The notes below the pieces were generated by a model. The model had not been told where the DNA came from, made no database searches, and saw only the letters and a list, made by a program, of their open reading frames with translations. Source: a virus. Taken from it: 64,000 nt of DNA. This document shows positions 17,799 through 25,740 of this stretch, piece after piece (position 1 is the first letter of the stretch; every line of letters begins with the position of its first letter). The stretch is from positions 32,168-96,167 of the IMG/VR virus record IMGVR_UViG_3300025132_000023; one strand, 5' to 3'. A program made the position numbers and the translations under genes.

Positions 17799-18979
17799 GC
17801 TAATACACTCTCCCAACTTTTCTTTACCTTAGTGTTCTTTTTCTTAGGTGCAGACTTTTTCTTTGGAACTTCCTTTTTCTCTACCAGACCCGGCATAAAT
17901 ACTGTTTCTTTTCCGGGGGTTCTCTTACAATGCCCAGATAGAATCGCAAGATTTTTCATCTGCCTTCTTGTAATATTAAGTGAAATACCCTTTACCTCAC
18001 CAATGAATTTATCATAGTCTGCTATTCTCTTAACAGTCTTACTGTCCTTTAAACCTATGTCAATAAAAGTAAATGCTTTTAATCTGCCATGTGCATGAGA
18101 ATCCCTAAACATACCTGTTGTTTTATTCATTCCCCAACCGGGATTATTTTTATCTCCAATCATTTCAGCAACATAGTCTTTAACTGCGTCTATTTGCATT
18201 AGTTCTGCCGCAGTAGTTCCTTTACCTGTATCTACAATCTTAAGTTTAAGATGTTCAAAACTAACATCTTCTTCTAGTGCTTTGACTACTTCACTTAAAA
18301 CATGAAGCAATCCGTTTTGGATTAACACCTTCTTGCGAATAAGCATCTTTTTAACTTCATACAAATCTCCACTACCTGCAAAGAACGCTTGCCACATTGG
18401 AGGCTCTGCTTGGTTTTCAGCAGTATTATACCAATCTGAAGAAACTGCTTTTATAGGCTCCTCTTTACCGCCAAATATTTTAGCCTTTAGATTTCTATAT
18501 TTAACATAGTCATCTGTTCTGTAATGTCCATAGACTTCAACAACATCTTCTTCCTCATCATAGTCTGCATTACTTCTATTGACTTCAGCCCAATTAGGAA
18601 TAGTAAATATAATGTTTCTAGGGTCATCTTTTGTGTCTCGCATATTTTTTAATTTTACATATACTTTAGTGACTTCCTTTTTATCTTGTTCTGTTATAGC
18701 CTCATTCATCTCTAACATATCATCTAGTAATTTAATTATGTTATGTCCACCGTCAGGTATTTCGTTTTCCTTATTCCTAGATACTTCCAACTCACCATGA
18801 CTTGCAACTAAATCGAGTAATGTTTTATCAGAAGTTATACCTAAAGCATCTCCTTTCGCAGACTCACATTCAGTCTTCCAACCTTCATATGCATCTTTAA
18901 ACTTAGAAGAATCAAATGTTTGGGTTCCTTGAGAGCCATCAATATTAACTACTGTTGAGGACTTCTTCTCTTTAACCAT
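17792..18979 (-). CDS. Hypothetical 395-aa protein with tag-like C-terminus
   Basis: Start taken at 18979 (MVKEKKSSTVVNID). The middle is a well-folded-looking alpha/beta protein (IIFTIPNWAEV; LKAFTFIDIGL) of unknown family; the end is a lysine-rich linker followed by SWESVLAW at the extreme C-terminus. That octapeptide resembles the N-terminal tag of the neighbours (SWENILK), so the signal may also work at the other end. A major structural protein is possible. Its stop overlaps the next start. Confidence 0.65.
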   Translation of the reverse strand: MVKEKKSSTVVNIDGSQGTQTFDSSKFKDAYEGWKTECESAKGDALGITSDKTLLDLVASHGELEVSRNKENEIPDGGHNIIKLLDDMLEMNEAITEQDKKEVTKVYVKLKNMRDTKDDPRNIIFTIPNWAEVNRSNADYDEEEDVVEVYGHYRTDDYVKYRNLKAKIFGGKEEPIKAVSSDWYNTAENQAEPPMWQAFFAGSGDLYEVKKMLIRKKVLIQNGLLHVLSEVVKALEEDVSFEHLKLKIVDTGKGTTAAELMQIDAVKDYVAEMIGDKNNPGWGMNKTTGMFRDSHAHGRLKAFTFIDIGLKDSKTVKRIADYDKFIGEVKGISLNITRRQMKNLAILSGHCKRTPGKETVFMPGLVEKKEVPKKKSAPKKKNTKVKKSWESVLAW

Positions 18980-18980
18980 A

Positions 18981-19202
18981 TTATTCCTCCTTACGATTAT
19001 CCTCATGTGTTGACATTAAACCTGCCGTCCCTGCCACAGCAGCACCCGCCAACGGTATTACCTTTTCCATATCGCATTTACAATCTCCGCCGCAACTACA
19101 ATCTTTCTTTTTTCCACCATAGGATATATTGAATAAAGCATCAGTTCCTCCACCTGATGATAATATTGCTCCACCTTCTTTAATTATATTCCACCACTTC
19201 AT
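18981..19202 (-). CDS. W-tag Cys-rich protein with apolar helix (73 aa)
   Basis: Starts MKWWNIIKEGG, then a glycine-rich stretch, a tight cysteine cluster (DCSCGGDCKCD) and an Ala/Gly-rich apolar segment (VIPLAGAAVAGTAGLM) that could insert in a membrane or pack as a helix. The short cluster may bind metal. No known family. Confidence 0.65.
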   Translation of the reverse strand: MKWWNIIKEGGAILSSGGGTDALFNISYGGKKKDCSCGGDCKCDMEKVIPLAGAAVAGTAGLMSTHEDNRKEE

Positions 19203-19414
19203 AATCTGTTCACTTCCGTTATTAAATCTTCATAGTATTCGCTATCTGGATTGTGTAGTATCCAAACTTCTTTTTCCTTTTCTTTAATTAGAACTCCTAG
19301 CGGGTCGGTTCTTTGAAACCCGAATGTATTTACAAAGTCTGTAGGAATATCGAAGTTTTTAGTAAGAGTCTGCGAGCGAATTTTATAGTCGCTTTTGAAT
19401 AAATTAAACCACAT
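19199..19414 (-). CDS. W-tag hypothetical protein (71 aa)
   Basis: Starts MWFNLFKSDYK, a one-residue-shorter version of the tag. The rest is a small alpha/beta-like body (GVLIKEKEKEVWILHN). Overlaps the next gene by four bases. No family recognised. Confidence 0.6.
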   Translation of the reverse strand: MWFNLFKSDYKIRSQTLTKNFDIPTDFVNTFGFQRTDPLGVLIKEKEKEVWILHNPDSEYYEDLITEVNRL

Positions 19415-19415
19415 A

Positions 19416-20075
19416 TTAATTATACTCCTTTATTGCTGTTTTAATTTTAGAATATAATGGGTGCTTTGTATAAAAATTAATTTTATATTTATCTCCTTCT
19501 ACTTCTGGGGGAATGGGTTTAAAAACGTTTTCAGGATTATCACTCTTTATTTCAATAATCATCACATTAGTAGGTTCTTGTTTTACTTCTTCTTTAAAGC
19601 CCATAGCCTCATGGTATGTTTTTATATGTTCATCATTAAAAAATTCAAATCCATCTTTTCCTACAAAAGGTATTTTTGGCGCACCCATCCATTCTAAGTT
19701 TCTATTCATTCTTTCAACTGCATCATCCGTCATGTCACCTCTAACCCATTGATTCATAATTCCTTCTCCCGCAGATTTACCGTGCTTTCCATGTGTCTCT
19801 AGGAAAAAAGGAATGACTTTTGGTTTGAAAAAATCTGCCTTTATTTCTTTAGGAGAAACATCATCTTTAGTTCGTTGTAACATTTTGTCTGATAAAGTGT
19901 CAAATTTAATCCAATTAAAAAGAACCCCTCCTGCCTTCTTATCTTCCTTACTTACTGCTACAATAAATTTAGTTAAATCCCCCCAACGATTCGGCTTCCC
20001 ATGTCCTCCACTAAGAAACTTATTAATTTGTTTTTTTGTGAACTCCTGTTTTTCAATTAACTCAAACCAATTCAT
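19416..20075 (-). CDS. W-tag protein with HGKSAG motif (219 aa)
   Basis: Starts MNWFELIEKQEF. It contains GGHGKPNRWGD and LETHGKHGKSAGEG. The HGKSxG string recurs in the two cassette-encoded proteins of the divergent region (26765-27304 and 29111-29620), so it may share a domain with them. The second half is alpha/beta with a polar C-terminus. No P-loop geometry around the motif is evident, so I do not call it an ATPase. Confidence 0.6.
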   Translation of the reverse strand: MNWFELIEKQEFTKKQINKFLSGGHGKPNRWGDLTKFIVAVSKEDKKAGGVLFNWIKFDTLSDKMLQRTKDDVSPKEIKADFFKPKVIPFFLETHGKHGKSAGEGIMNQWVRGDMTDDAVERMNRNLEWMGAPKIPFVGKDGFEFFNDEHIKTYHEAMGFKEEVKQEPTNVMIIEIKSDNPENVFKPIPPEVEGDKYKINFYTKHPLYSKIKTAIKEYN

Positions 20076-20792
20076 TCAATCCCATCCCCTTTTTGCTGGC
20101 TTTCTTCTGGGTATCTTTTTTCTTGGACTTACAACAGCATCTTTCCAATCTCTATGTTCTTCCCTATACCTTTCAGAAGGTTTCATCTCTCCTTCAGTTA
20201 TATGTCCTACTCCTACCTGATGTGGTTTAAGGTCGTTAGTGTCCTTTAGTGGAGAATAAAGGTCTACACAATCTTGCCATTGGTCTATAATGTCATCCAT
20301 ACTTAGCCTGCCACTTTCATCTTTTTGTGTCATCGCATATAAATCAACACCGAAAAGTTTTGCACTCTTTTCTTCAAGATTTTCGCTTTCAAACAAATTA
20401 CTAATGGTTACACAGTTCATGTTTCTAATAGTGTTGGTAATTTTCTTTATGTTAGCAGCAGTATTGTCAGCCATAGTAGACTCTAATACATACTCTGTTA
20501 ACATTTCTTTAACCTGCTCACAACAAAACTCATCATTTTCTGCTACCATAACATCTTCTTCCATTGTTACAGGATACACTTGGCTTATCTCGTCTTCAGC
20601 CATTCCTCCTTCTTTGGTGTATGGCTGGTCTTCATCGTCTTCTGGTGCTGAAGGCTGACCTCCTCTATTTGGGCCACCACCGCCACCGCCTCCTCCGCGC
20701 CTATTATCTAGTTCGGTGTCCCTTTCAACCTTAGTCTTCCATTTACCATCAGGCCCCTTAGTTCTGACCTTTATTATATCTTCCCACTTCAT
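20076..20792 (-). CDS. W-tag protein with poly-Gly linker and CCE domain
   Basis: 238 residues: the tag MKWEDIIKVRT, a basic segment, an eight-glycine run (about residues 33-40), an acidic linker, then a helical domain with EFCCEQVKEML, NMNCVTIS and IIDQWQDCVD. The same cysteine pattern (CCE, NC, W-x2-C) recurs in the protein at 22184-22501, so the two share a domain. The poly-Gly/acidic linker suggests a flexible tether between tag and domain. Confidence 0.7.
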   Translation of the reverse strand: MKWEDIIKVRTKGPDGKWKTKVERDTELDNRRGGGGGGGGPNRGGQPSAPEDDEDQPYTKEGGMAEDEISQVYPVTMEEDVMVAENDEFCCEQVKEMLTEYVLESTMADNTAANIKKITNTIRNMNCVTISNLFESENLEEKSAKLFGVDLYAMTQKDESGRLSMDDIIDQWQDCVDLYSPLKDTNDLKPHQVGVGHITEGEMKPSERYREEHRDWKDAVVSPRKKIPRRKPAKRGWD

Positions 20793-21100
20793 CTTAAATC
20801 CTCCATTCCGGTACAGTTCTCATAAATAAACATTGTCTCATTTACAATTTTTGATAGTGAATCTAAATAAATTCTTCTGTAATTGTTTGCTTTTGGTTCT
20901 GGATTTGCGTGATTAAGTGCTTCTTGCAACTTTGAAAAGTATTTAACAAAATCTCCATCTCTTGCTTGCACATAATCAAAAACTTCTTTCTCTCTTCTAA
21001 ATTCAGTATATTTTTGAAACAACGGGCCTACCTGTTTATTGAAATAATCCATTGCTGGTTTAACACATCTATCTGATTTAAGTATTGTTTCCCAGTTCAT
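20789..21100 (-). CDS. W-tag helical protein (103 aa)
   Basis: Starts MNWETILKSDR; the remainder is predicted almost entirely helical (FQKYTEFRREKEVFDYVQA; YLDSLSKIVNETMFIYE). Overlaps the next gene by four bases. No family recognised. Confidence 0.65.
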   Translation of the reverse strand: MNWETILKSDRCVKPAMDYFNKQVGPLFQKYTEFRREKEVFDYVQARDGDFVKYFSKLQEALNHANPEPKANNYRRIYLDSLSKIVNETMFIYENCTGMEDLR

Positions 21101-21113
21101 GTCATTTCCTCTT

Positions 21114-21353
21114 TTAGTATTTGTTGTATTCCTGTTCCTCTCTTAATATTTGTCTTATTGTTTTCTTAAACCTGTCAGACTTTACTCCACCAACTTCTAA
21201 ATATGCGCTCATTAATCCCCGAATTAAATCCTTTGTTTTTGGTGAATCCTTCTCTAAATAAAACTTATAATAAAAGCGTTCTTTGTTATTAAACAATTCT
21301 GTTACTAATTTTTCTTCTACTTGTGCTGTAAGATTTCTAAACTGTCTTGCCAT
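21114..21353 (-). CDS. Hypothetical protein (79 aa)
   Basis: Starts MARQFRNLTAQVEEKL, without the W tag. Helical, charged, ends LREEQEYNKY. It shares its first base with the last base of the upstream gene. No family recognised. Confidence 0.6.
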   Translation of the reverse strand: MARQFRNLTAQVEEKLVTELFNNKERFYYKFYLEKDSPKTKDLIRGLMSAYLEVGGVKSDRFKKTIRQILREEQEYNKY

Positions 21354-21715
21354 TATATCACCCGATAAAATGTCTTTTTTCCGTTCCTCCCAACACCGCG
21401 TTCCTGCTTAGTTGTAATATCCATACTCTCTAATCTCTTTCTAAGGAAAGAAGTTAAGTTTTCATCACTATCTTTTAGACCCGGATTCTGTTCCCTTAAT
21501 GATTTAACAATGTCATCAATTGATGACCACCCTTCTGCAATGCTGAAATAACTAGTAATTTGTTTTTCTAAAGAATCGTAAAATTCATTGCTTCTCTTTC
21601 CATGTTTCTTCCTAAGATAATCTAAGTGTTTCATATCGTTAGGCTGTGCATACTTTTCAGCAAGCATTTCAAACTCCTTCATTTCTGAAGACTTAACTAA
21701 TTCAAACCAAGTCAT
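21353..21715 (-). CDS. W-tag protein with possible winged helix (120 aa)
   Basis: The ATG at 21715 gives MTWFELVKSSE; the longer frame would add 11 residues upstream of the tag. The C-terminal part (DIVKSLREQNPGLKD...FLRKRLESM...GRNGKKTFYRVI) looks like a small winged-helix with a beta-wing ending in YRV. DNA binding is inferred weakly. Confidence 0.65.
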   Translation of the reverse strand: MTWFELVKSSEMKEFEMLAEKYAQPNDMKHLDYLRKKHGKRSNEFYDSLEKQITSYFSIAEGWSSIDDIVKSLREQNPGLKDSDENLTSFLRKRLESMDITTKQERGVGRNGKKTFYRVI

Positions 21716-22197
21716 GTTTTCTGCATCCTTTCTGCACACTCTCGACAAAACGTCAAATCAATTTGCTTACCCTTAGCACTCTTACCATAGTCAATAGTGA
21801 ATCTATTACGCGCACCCAACATTCTACCACACATAGCACATTTATTCTTAGGCATAGTTTTAGTGGCCTTTGGTTTAATCGCTTCCATTGCTCCTCCTCC
21901 ACCACCCTCTAACTTTACTTCTCCTTCTTTAGCCTTTCTTGAACCTAATCTTGTTTGCATTTCAGGTGTAAAGTCTTTCTGCCTTTGAAGAACTTCTTTA
22001 TGTCTGTCTGCAATTGGAGTATTTGCTCTTACTGCGTCCATCCAATTTCCTTCTTCATCTTGCATTATTCCTCTACCCATTACTCGCGTTTTTTTGTTTG
22101 GGTCAACTTCTTCTCGCTTCTCACCAGAGAATACATTAGGAGGTTGAATCTTCTTTTTCTTCCTTGGACGATTCTTATCAATATTATACCAGTTCAT
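21712..22197 (-). CDS. W-tag protein with C-terminal zinc ribbon (161 aa)
   Basis: Start at 22197 (MNWYNIDKNRP). Basic, disordered first half with a five-glycine run, then a C-terminal zinc ribbon: CAMCGRML...CRECAERM. Again the layout is tag, flexible linker, small metal-binding domain. Its start lies 14 bases inside the end of the upstream gene. Confidence 0.7.
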   Translation of the reverse strand: MNWYNIDKNRPRKKKKIQPPNVFSGEKREEVDPNKKTRVMGRGIMQDEEGNWMDAVRANTPIADRHKEVLQRQKDFTPEMQTRLGSRKAKEGEVKLEGGGGGAMEAIKPKATKTMPKNKCAMCGRMLGARNRFTIDYGKSAKGKQIDLTFCRECAERMQKT

Positions 22198-22501
22198 TTG
22201 CACCACCCATTTCTGCACATTTATCCCATGCATCTACTATTTGTTGCATTCCGGGCATTCCCATGTCAGCAAACATTTCTAGTTCTTGTCTTAAATTACT
22301 ACAATTATAGTTCTTCCATTCAGAACTTTGTAATACTCCTCTTCCAATTTCTCCATATTCTCTTAATTGGTTTTCTGCTGCTTCTCTAGCGTGTTCACAA
22401 CAAAGGTCATTGTTCTCATGTGGATTATTCTTAGGTGGCCCATCTAAAATCATTCGTGCTGCTTGAGCATTATCAAGTTTTAATATTTGAATCCAAGTCA
22501 C
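22184..22501 (-). CDS. W-tag protein with CCE domain (105 aa)
   Basis: Tag MTWIQILKLDN followed directly by a helical cysteine domain: NDLCCEHAREAAE, NYNCSNLR, IVDAWDKCAE. The same pattern is in the C-terminal part of the protein at 20076-20792, which has a long linker in addition, so these are paralogues. Conserved cysteines could bind metal or form disulphides in the virion. Confidence 0.7.
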   Translation of the reverse strand: MTWIQILKLDNAQAARMILDGPPKNNPHENNDLCCEHAREAAENQLREYGEIGRGVLQSSEWKNYNCSNLRQELEMFADMGMPGMQQIVDAWDKCAEMGGANELV

Positions 22502-22869
22502 TTCTCATCACCTTTCTTTTTTTGTTCCTCATCCCACTTTCTCTTATCTGACCTATCTAATCGCTTGCCCTTTTTACTTGGGTCTTTACCAATATACACT
22601 TGATTAGTATGTCCATCCATTCCGCTAAATCTATGGTCATCACACCATTGTGCGCCACAAGTAACACACGCCCACTCTGCTAAATTATGACATCCTCTTC
22701 CCATAGGTTGCCAAGAAGAACAAGCGTCTTTTGGGAAACTAGAAATATCAAAATCTTTCATGGTATCTTTAGCATCTTTCTTAGAAGTAAAACCTTTAAA
22801 CTTCTTTTTCTTTGGCCCATCGCCTTCTTTCTTAGGTATATTAAATTTAACTATATTTTGCCATGACAT
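22498..22869 (-). CDS. W-tag protein with B-box-like zinc finger (123 aa)
   Basis: Start at 22869 (MSWQNIVKFN). A basic linker leads to a Cys/His cluster, C...GCHNLAEWACVTCG then QWCDDH, closely matching the finger in the protein at 13639-14040. The tail is highly basic (DKRKWDEEQKKKGDEK). Paralogous finger, different flanks, same tag. Confidence 0.7.
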   Translation of the reverse strand: MSWQNIVKFNIPKKEGDGPKKKKFKGFTSKKDAKDTMKDFDISSFPKDACSSWQPMGRGCHNLAEWACVTCGAQWCDDHRFSGMDGHTNQVYIGKDPSKKGKRLDRSDKRKWDEEQKKKGDEK

Positions 22870-22873
22870 AATA

Positions 22874-23935
22874 TTACCTCCAATCTGCTTCTTTATCAAA
22901 CGCACTTTTTTGTGATGCTGTAAGTGTTACTCCAGTATTAATAACATAGCCAATCTTGTATATTATTTTATCCCCTTTTCTAATGTTTAGAGTATTAACA
23001 TACATATGATGTTTATCATTACGAGAAGTTCTCCAAGCATAATATCTAACAATATGATACTTTTCATCAGTTGAAGATTTTGCACCTACGAACCTTTGCC
23101 TGCTTGTGCCTGTCTTTTTCTTCTTTCTTTCATAGTCGTCTTTAATATCTCTAAGAATTTCTGCTTCCCTCTCTCTAACTAGACCTATTAATTTGTTATA
23201 ATCATTATCTGCCCATCTAAATCCTTCTTTGAAATCAAAAGGAGGTACTCCGCTCTGCCATAAAGAACGTCTTTTCCACCTGCTTTCTACAAACTTCGTA
23301 AAATCAGGGTCAGCAGAACTTGTTTCTGATACTACGTCTTCTGCGGGCTTTAATGACCTACCCATTTCATCATCAAAAGGAGAAGGTTTAGCAGAGTCTG
23401 CTTTCCAAGGATTACCGTTTTTATCCAATGGGCCTAAAACTTCCTTTTTACCCATAGGAGTTACCTTAATCTTCCTTAATGCCATACAAGCAATCTCCTC
23501 TGGTATACTATCTGTATAAGTTCTATTAGTCATATACTTATTAAAGTTTGGAATATTGCTAATATTATGTTCTCTTCGCATCTCATGAAGCACTTCAGAT
23601 TCTAAACTCTTTGTTTTAGTGTTTACCTTATCAAGCAAGTTCTTTAATTCGTCCCTACAAGAATCGTCCGTGTAAACATCTAATTTGTCATCAATCATAG
23701 TTTCGTCCATAACATCTCGTTGAACTTCATCACTATCATCTAAAACATCATATTCGTGAAGTCTAGTTTTACCCCTGCCCCTGTTAACATCACTTTGATA
23801 CGCAGAAGCCCTTCTATCTTCCCAACCTATACCGTGTTCTCTAGCATAGGCTTCTGTAGCGTCTTCGCGCTCCTTTCTTTGACGCGCTTCTTCAGGCGTG
23901 AGTTTACGAGCCTTTAGGATGTCTCCCCAACTCAT
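22874..23935 (-). CDS. W-tag hypothetical protein (353 aa)
   Basis: Starts MSWGDILKARK, then a charged helical first half with an acidic stretch (YDVLDDSDEVQRD) and a C-terminal part with alternating aromatic strands (YHIVRYYAWRTSRNDKHHMYV) that looks like a small beta-rich domain. No family recognised. It is the first large gene of the leftward block. Confidence 0.7.
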   Translation of the reverse strand: MSWGDILKARKLTPEEARQRKEREDATEAYAREHGIGWEDRRASAYQSDVNRGRGKTRLHEYDVLDDSDEVQRDVMDETMIDDKLDVYTDDSCRDELKNLLDKVNTKTKSLESEVLHEMRREHNISNIPNFNKYMTNRTYTDSIPEEIACMALRKIKVTPMGKKEVLGPLDKNGNPWKADSAKPSPFDDEMGRSLKPAEDVVSETSSADPDFTKFVESRWKRRSLWQSGVPPFDFKEGFRWADNDYNKLIGLVREREAEILRDIKDDYERKKKKTGTSRQRFVGAKSSTDEKYHIVRYYAWRTSRNDKHHMYVNTLNIRKGDKIIYKIGYVINTGVTLTASQKSAFDKEADWR

Positions 23936-24009
23936 TCTTCTGCCTCGATTAATGTCTTCATAAAGTCCTTGAAAAATTTACATTCTCCGTTTGGATGTCT
24001 TGCTGCCAT
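23932..24009 (-). CDS. 25-aa leader peptide of the leftward operon
   Basis: ATG at 24009 behind a strong ribosome-binding site, GGAGGAG (24013-24019), encoding MAARHPNGECKFFKDF and ending TLIEAEE. Its stop overlaps the start of the 353-residue gene (ATGA), so it is the first translated gene of the leftward transcript. The strong initiation signal and coupling favour a real product or a translation leader. No homology recognised. Confidence 0.6.
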   Translation of the reverse strand: MAARHPNGECKFFKDFMKTLIEAEE

Positions 24010-24361
24010 AATACTCCTCCTAATTGTCGCCCGGTTTAACTTATTTAACCATTAAAACTGAAAATTTGGCCCGTCATTTATTTGCCACTTGCGATTTTTC
24101 TTTTGCTCTTTTTATCCTATTCCCAGAATAAAAATAGTTTATTGTTTATTTAACTAGATAAAAACGTATTAATCTCTTGTATCTCTTTACGCGACCCGCG
24201 ATTTATTAATAGTTAATTATGCACCTTTACCTTTAGTGCGCTCTCTCTATATGACCCATGTGCGCCTACTATTTAGAATGTGACTTGACACAATTAACAT
24301 TTTAAGCCTGTTATAACTAAACAAATCATTAGAATATTAAAAGAAAAAAATCGACCCAAAG
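24010..24361. promoter_or_regulatory. AT-rich upstream region of the leftward operon
   Basis: No gene. The stretch is AT-rich with several TATA-like runs read leftward, the nearest TTAAATAA at about 24030-24038. The operon's first gene has a strong ribosome-binding site, so the transcript must have a short leader. The promoter itself cannot be fixed by eye. Confidence 0.4.
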
Positions 24362-24511
24362 CATATGGTCATGTAAAATACATAGACCCGTCAGGAACTT
24401 CTTCCAACAACGATAGTCGTATTCAGCGTTCAATGGAGCATAATAGTGATAGCACTTATTATTGGCCTCATTCTCTGAATACTCATCGTTTGTTTACATC
24501 GTTCCATATGG
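24362..24511. other. Array unit 0: single long hairpin
   Basis: Between the degenerate GCATATGG and the first full CCATATGG lies one long imperfect hairpin. AACGAT...GTATTCAG (about 24409-24426) pairs with CTGAATAC...ATCGTT (about 24475-24489), and an inner stem forms around AATAGTG/CACTTATT. No ORF. It looks like half of the two-hairpin units that follow. Confidence 0.6.
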
Positions 24512-24856
24512 TTGTCTATTAGGACGTATTACGGTATTACAAGGAGTAAACGCCAGCACTTGCGCGGTGTTAATAGAACTCTATTCATAAATAGAGCCTA
24601 AGCGGTAGTTCGTAGTTAACACAGCGGCAGGGTGCTTGGTCGTTTACTTCCTTGTAATACCCAAATGTCCATATAAGACATTGCCCGATAAATGGGGATA
24701 TATGCCGTTACACTAACATGAAATGTATTCACTCCGTTGCATTGGAGAGCAAGAGTAAATTCCGGGACGTTTAGACTCTTGCTTTAGCAATCCCTGCACA
24801 TTACTCTGCTCTCCAATCCTCTACGTTTACATACATTTCATTACACTACCATATGG
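24504..24856. other. Array unit 1: two long hairpins, non-coding
   Basis: Hairpin one has arms at 24533-24552 and 24641-24661 (20 pairs with one bulge), inner stems GTGTTAA/TTAACAC and a CTCTATT/AATAGAG apex followed by GAGCCTAAGCGGTAG. A linker with GCCCGATAAATGGGG (about 24682-24696) follows. Hairpin two has arms 24719-24728/24831-24840 and 24741-24751/24807-24817. No ORF of useful length. Confidence 0.75.
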
Positions 24857-25175
24857 TTACTTAGTCATGGAGTAAGGCAAGAATGTGCGTATTCAGTCAG
24901 GCTCCTAAGAGTCTGAGTCTAAATGTGGTGAATACCGCATTCTTGCCTTACTCCGAGCAAGATAATCCCATATCGGGTTCTTTTGATTTATGGTCTGTCT
25001 CAAACAGTTCAGATGCTAATCATAAACTTTTAGCAGAGACAGTACCGCTTAGGCTGAGTCTTACGACTCCCTTATGCACGCTAACTACCTCCGGCTGTTA
25101 TCGTACCGCTAAAAGATTATGTTAACATCATCACAACTCACCAGACCTTTTCTTTTTTAATTAACAACCATATGG
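24849..25175. other. Array unit 2: two long hairpins, non-coding
   Basis: Hairpin one: 17 perfect pairs (24869-24885 with 24938-24954) extended by CGTATTCA/TGAATAC(C)G. Its flanks, GGTTACTTAGTCA and GAGCAAGATAA, recur inverted around hairpins in units 7 and 8. Linker AATCCCATATCGGGTT. Hairpin two: 25021-25034 with 25108-25121, with TACCGCTTAGGCTGAG (the loop motif on the other strand) and a GAGTC/GACTC tip. Confidence 0.75.
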
Positions 25176-25458
25176 TTTAGTAAGTGGTTGGTTTAAGGCG
25201 GGAACCTATGTAGAATGTTAAACACGGCTGTTCTTAAGAACGAGCCTAAGCGGTAGTGTTGGAAATTCTACCGGGTTCCTCGCCTTAAGCACAACCCTAC
25301 ATAACCAGACATCGGGTAACATTCGGTTAATCCCAACATTCACTCCGTAGTATCTCCTGAACGGAACCTGTATTGACATTTAGATTAACGCTTAAGCGTT
25401 CATACTTGGTTCCCTTCAGGTTATCTCACTTCGTTCATTTAACCTCACTACCATATGG
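25168..25458. other. Array unit 3: two long hairpins, non-coding
   Basis: Left boundary CCATATGGTTTAGTAAGT is shared with unit 7. Hairpin one: 25195-25206 with 25274-25286, an inner TAGAAT/ATTCTA stem and a GTTCTTAAGAAC tip followed by GAGCCTAAGCGGTAG. Linker ATAACCAGACATCGGGTAAC. Hairpin two: 25356-25368 with 25408-25420 around the palindrome AACGCTTAAGCGTT. Confidence 0.75.
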
Positions 25459-25497
25459 TAGGCTGTGCTTTGCTAACAGAATGCCCGATAACGGGAC

Positions 25498-25602
25498 TTA
25501 CTTCATTGTTACGATTTTACAGCAATTACCCATTTTTACTCTTAAATCGCCTAATTCCATTCCGCAGTTATTACATATCTCAATCATTATTTTTACATCC
25601 AT
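25498..25602 (-). CDS. Small Cys-containing peptide (34 aa)
   Basis: 35-codon frame on the minus strand overlapping the end of the 28-residue gene. Product MDVKIMIEICNNCGMELGD then a tail with NCCK, so it has a CxxC and a CC, suggesting a half zinc ribbon. It is the last gene of the cassette operon. Codon spacing and coupling are the only support. Confidence 0.45.
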   Translation of the reverse strand: MDVKIMIEICNNCGMELGDLRVKMGNCCKIVTMK

Positions 25603-25666
25603 TAAACCAGCACCAATAGAACGAGGAATCACATTCTTTACAATCAGGAGGGAGAGTATCTCTCAT
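25580..25666 (-). CDS. Cys/Trp-rich micropeptide (28 aa)
   Basis: Starts at an ATGA overlap with the W-tag micropeptide. Product MRDTLPPDCKECDSSFYWCW then FNGCKNND: four cysteines spaced CxxC...C...C, enough for one zinc. No homology recognised. Confidence 0.5.
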   Translation of the reverse strand: MRDTLPPDCKECDSSFYWCWFNGCKNND

Positions 25667-25740
25667 TCCTCTCCCCCCTTTTTACCAATAGCATATATTC
25701 TACAAAACTCTGCATGAGCCTTTAACAAGTTCCAACTCAT
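25663..25740 (-). CDS. W-tag micropeptide (25 aa) in array cassette
   Basis: Product begins MSWNLLKAHAEF and ends GKKGGEE, so about a third of it is the N-terminal tag shared by the morphogenesis proteins. ATGA overlaps link it to the genes on both sides, and GGGGGAGAGGAATG at its end serves the next start. It is the only tagged gene outside the main leftward block and ties the cassette array to the tag system. Confidence 0.65.
   Translation of the reverse strand: MSWNLLKAHAEFCRIYAIGKKGGEE

Noticed and set aside
25043-25133. Rightward ORF 24883-25125 (80 aa) across array units
   Set aside because: It runs through two long hairpins and a CCATATGG-type unit with no ribosome-binding site; the pairing pattern explains the sequence better than coding.
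25373-25717. Rightward 114-aa ORF
   Set aside because: It crosses hairpin two of unit 3, a CCATATGG site and, on the other strand, three coupled small genes; it looks like a shadow.
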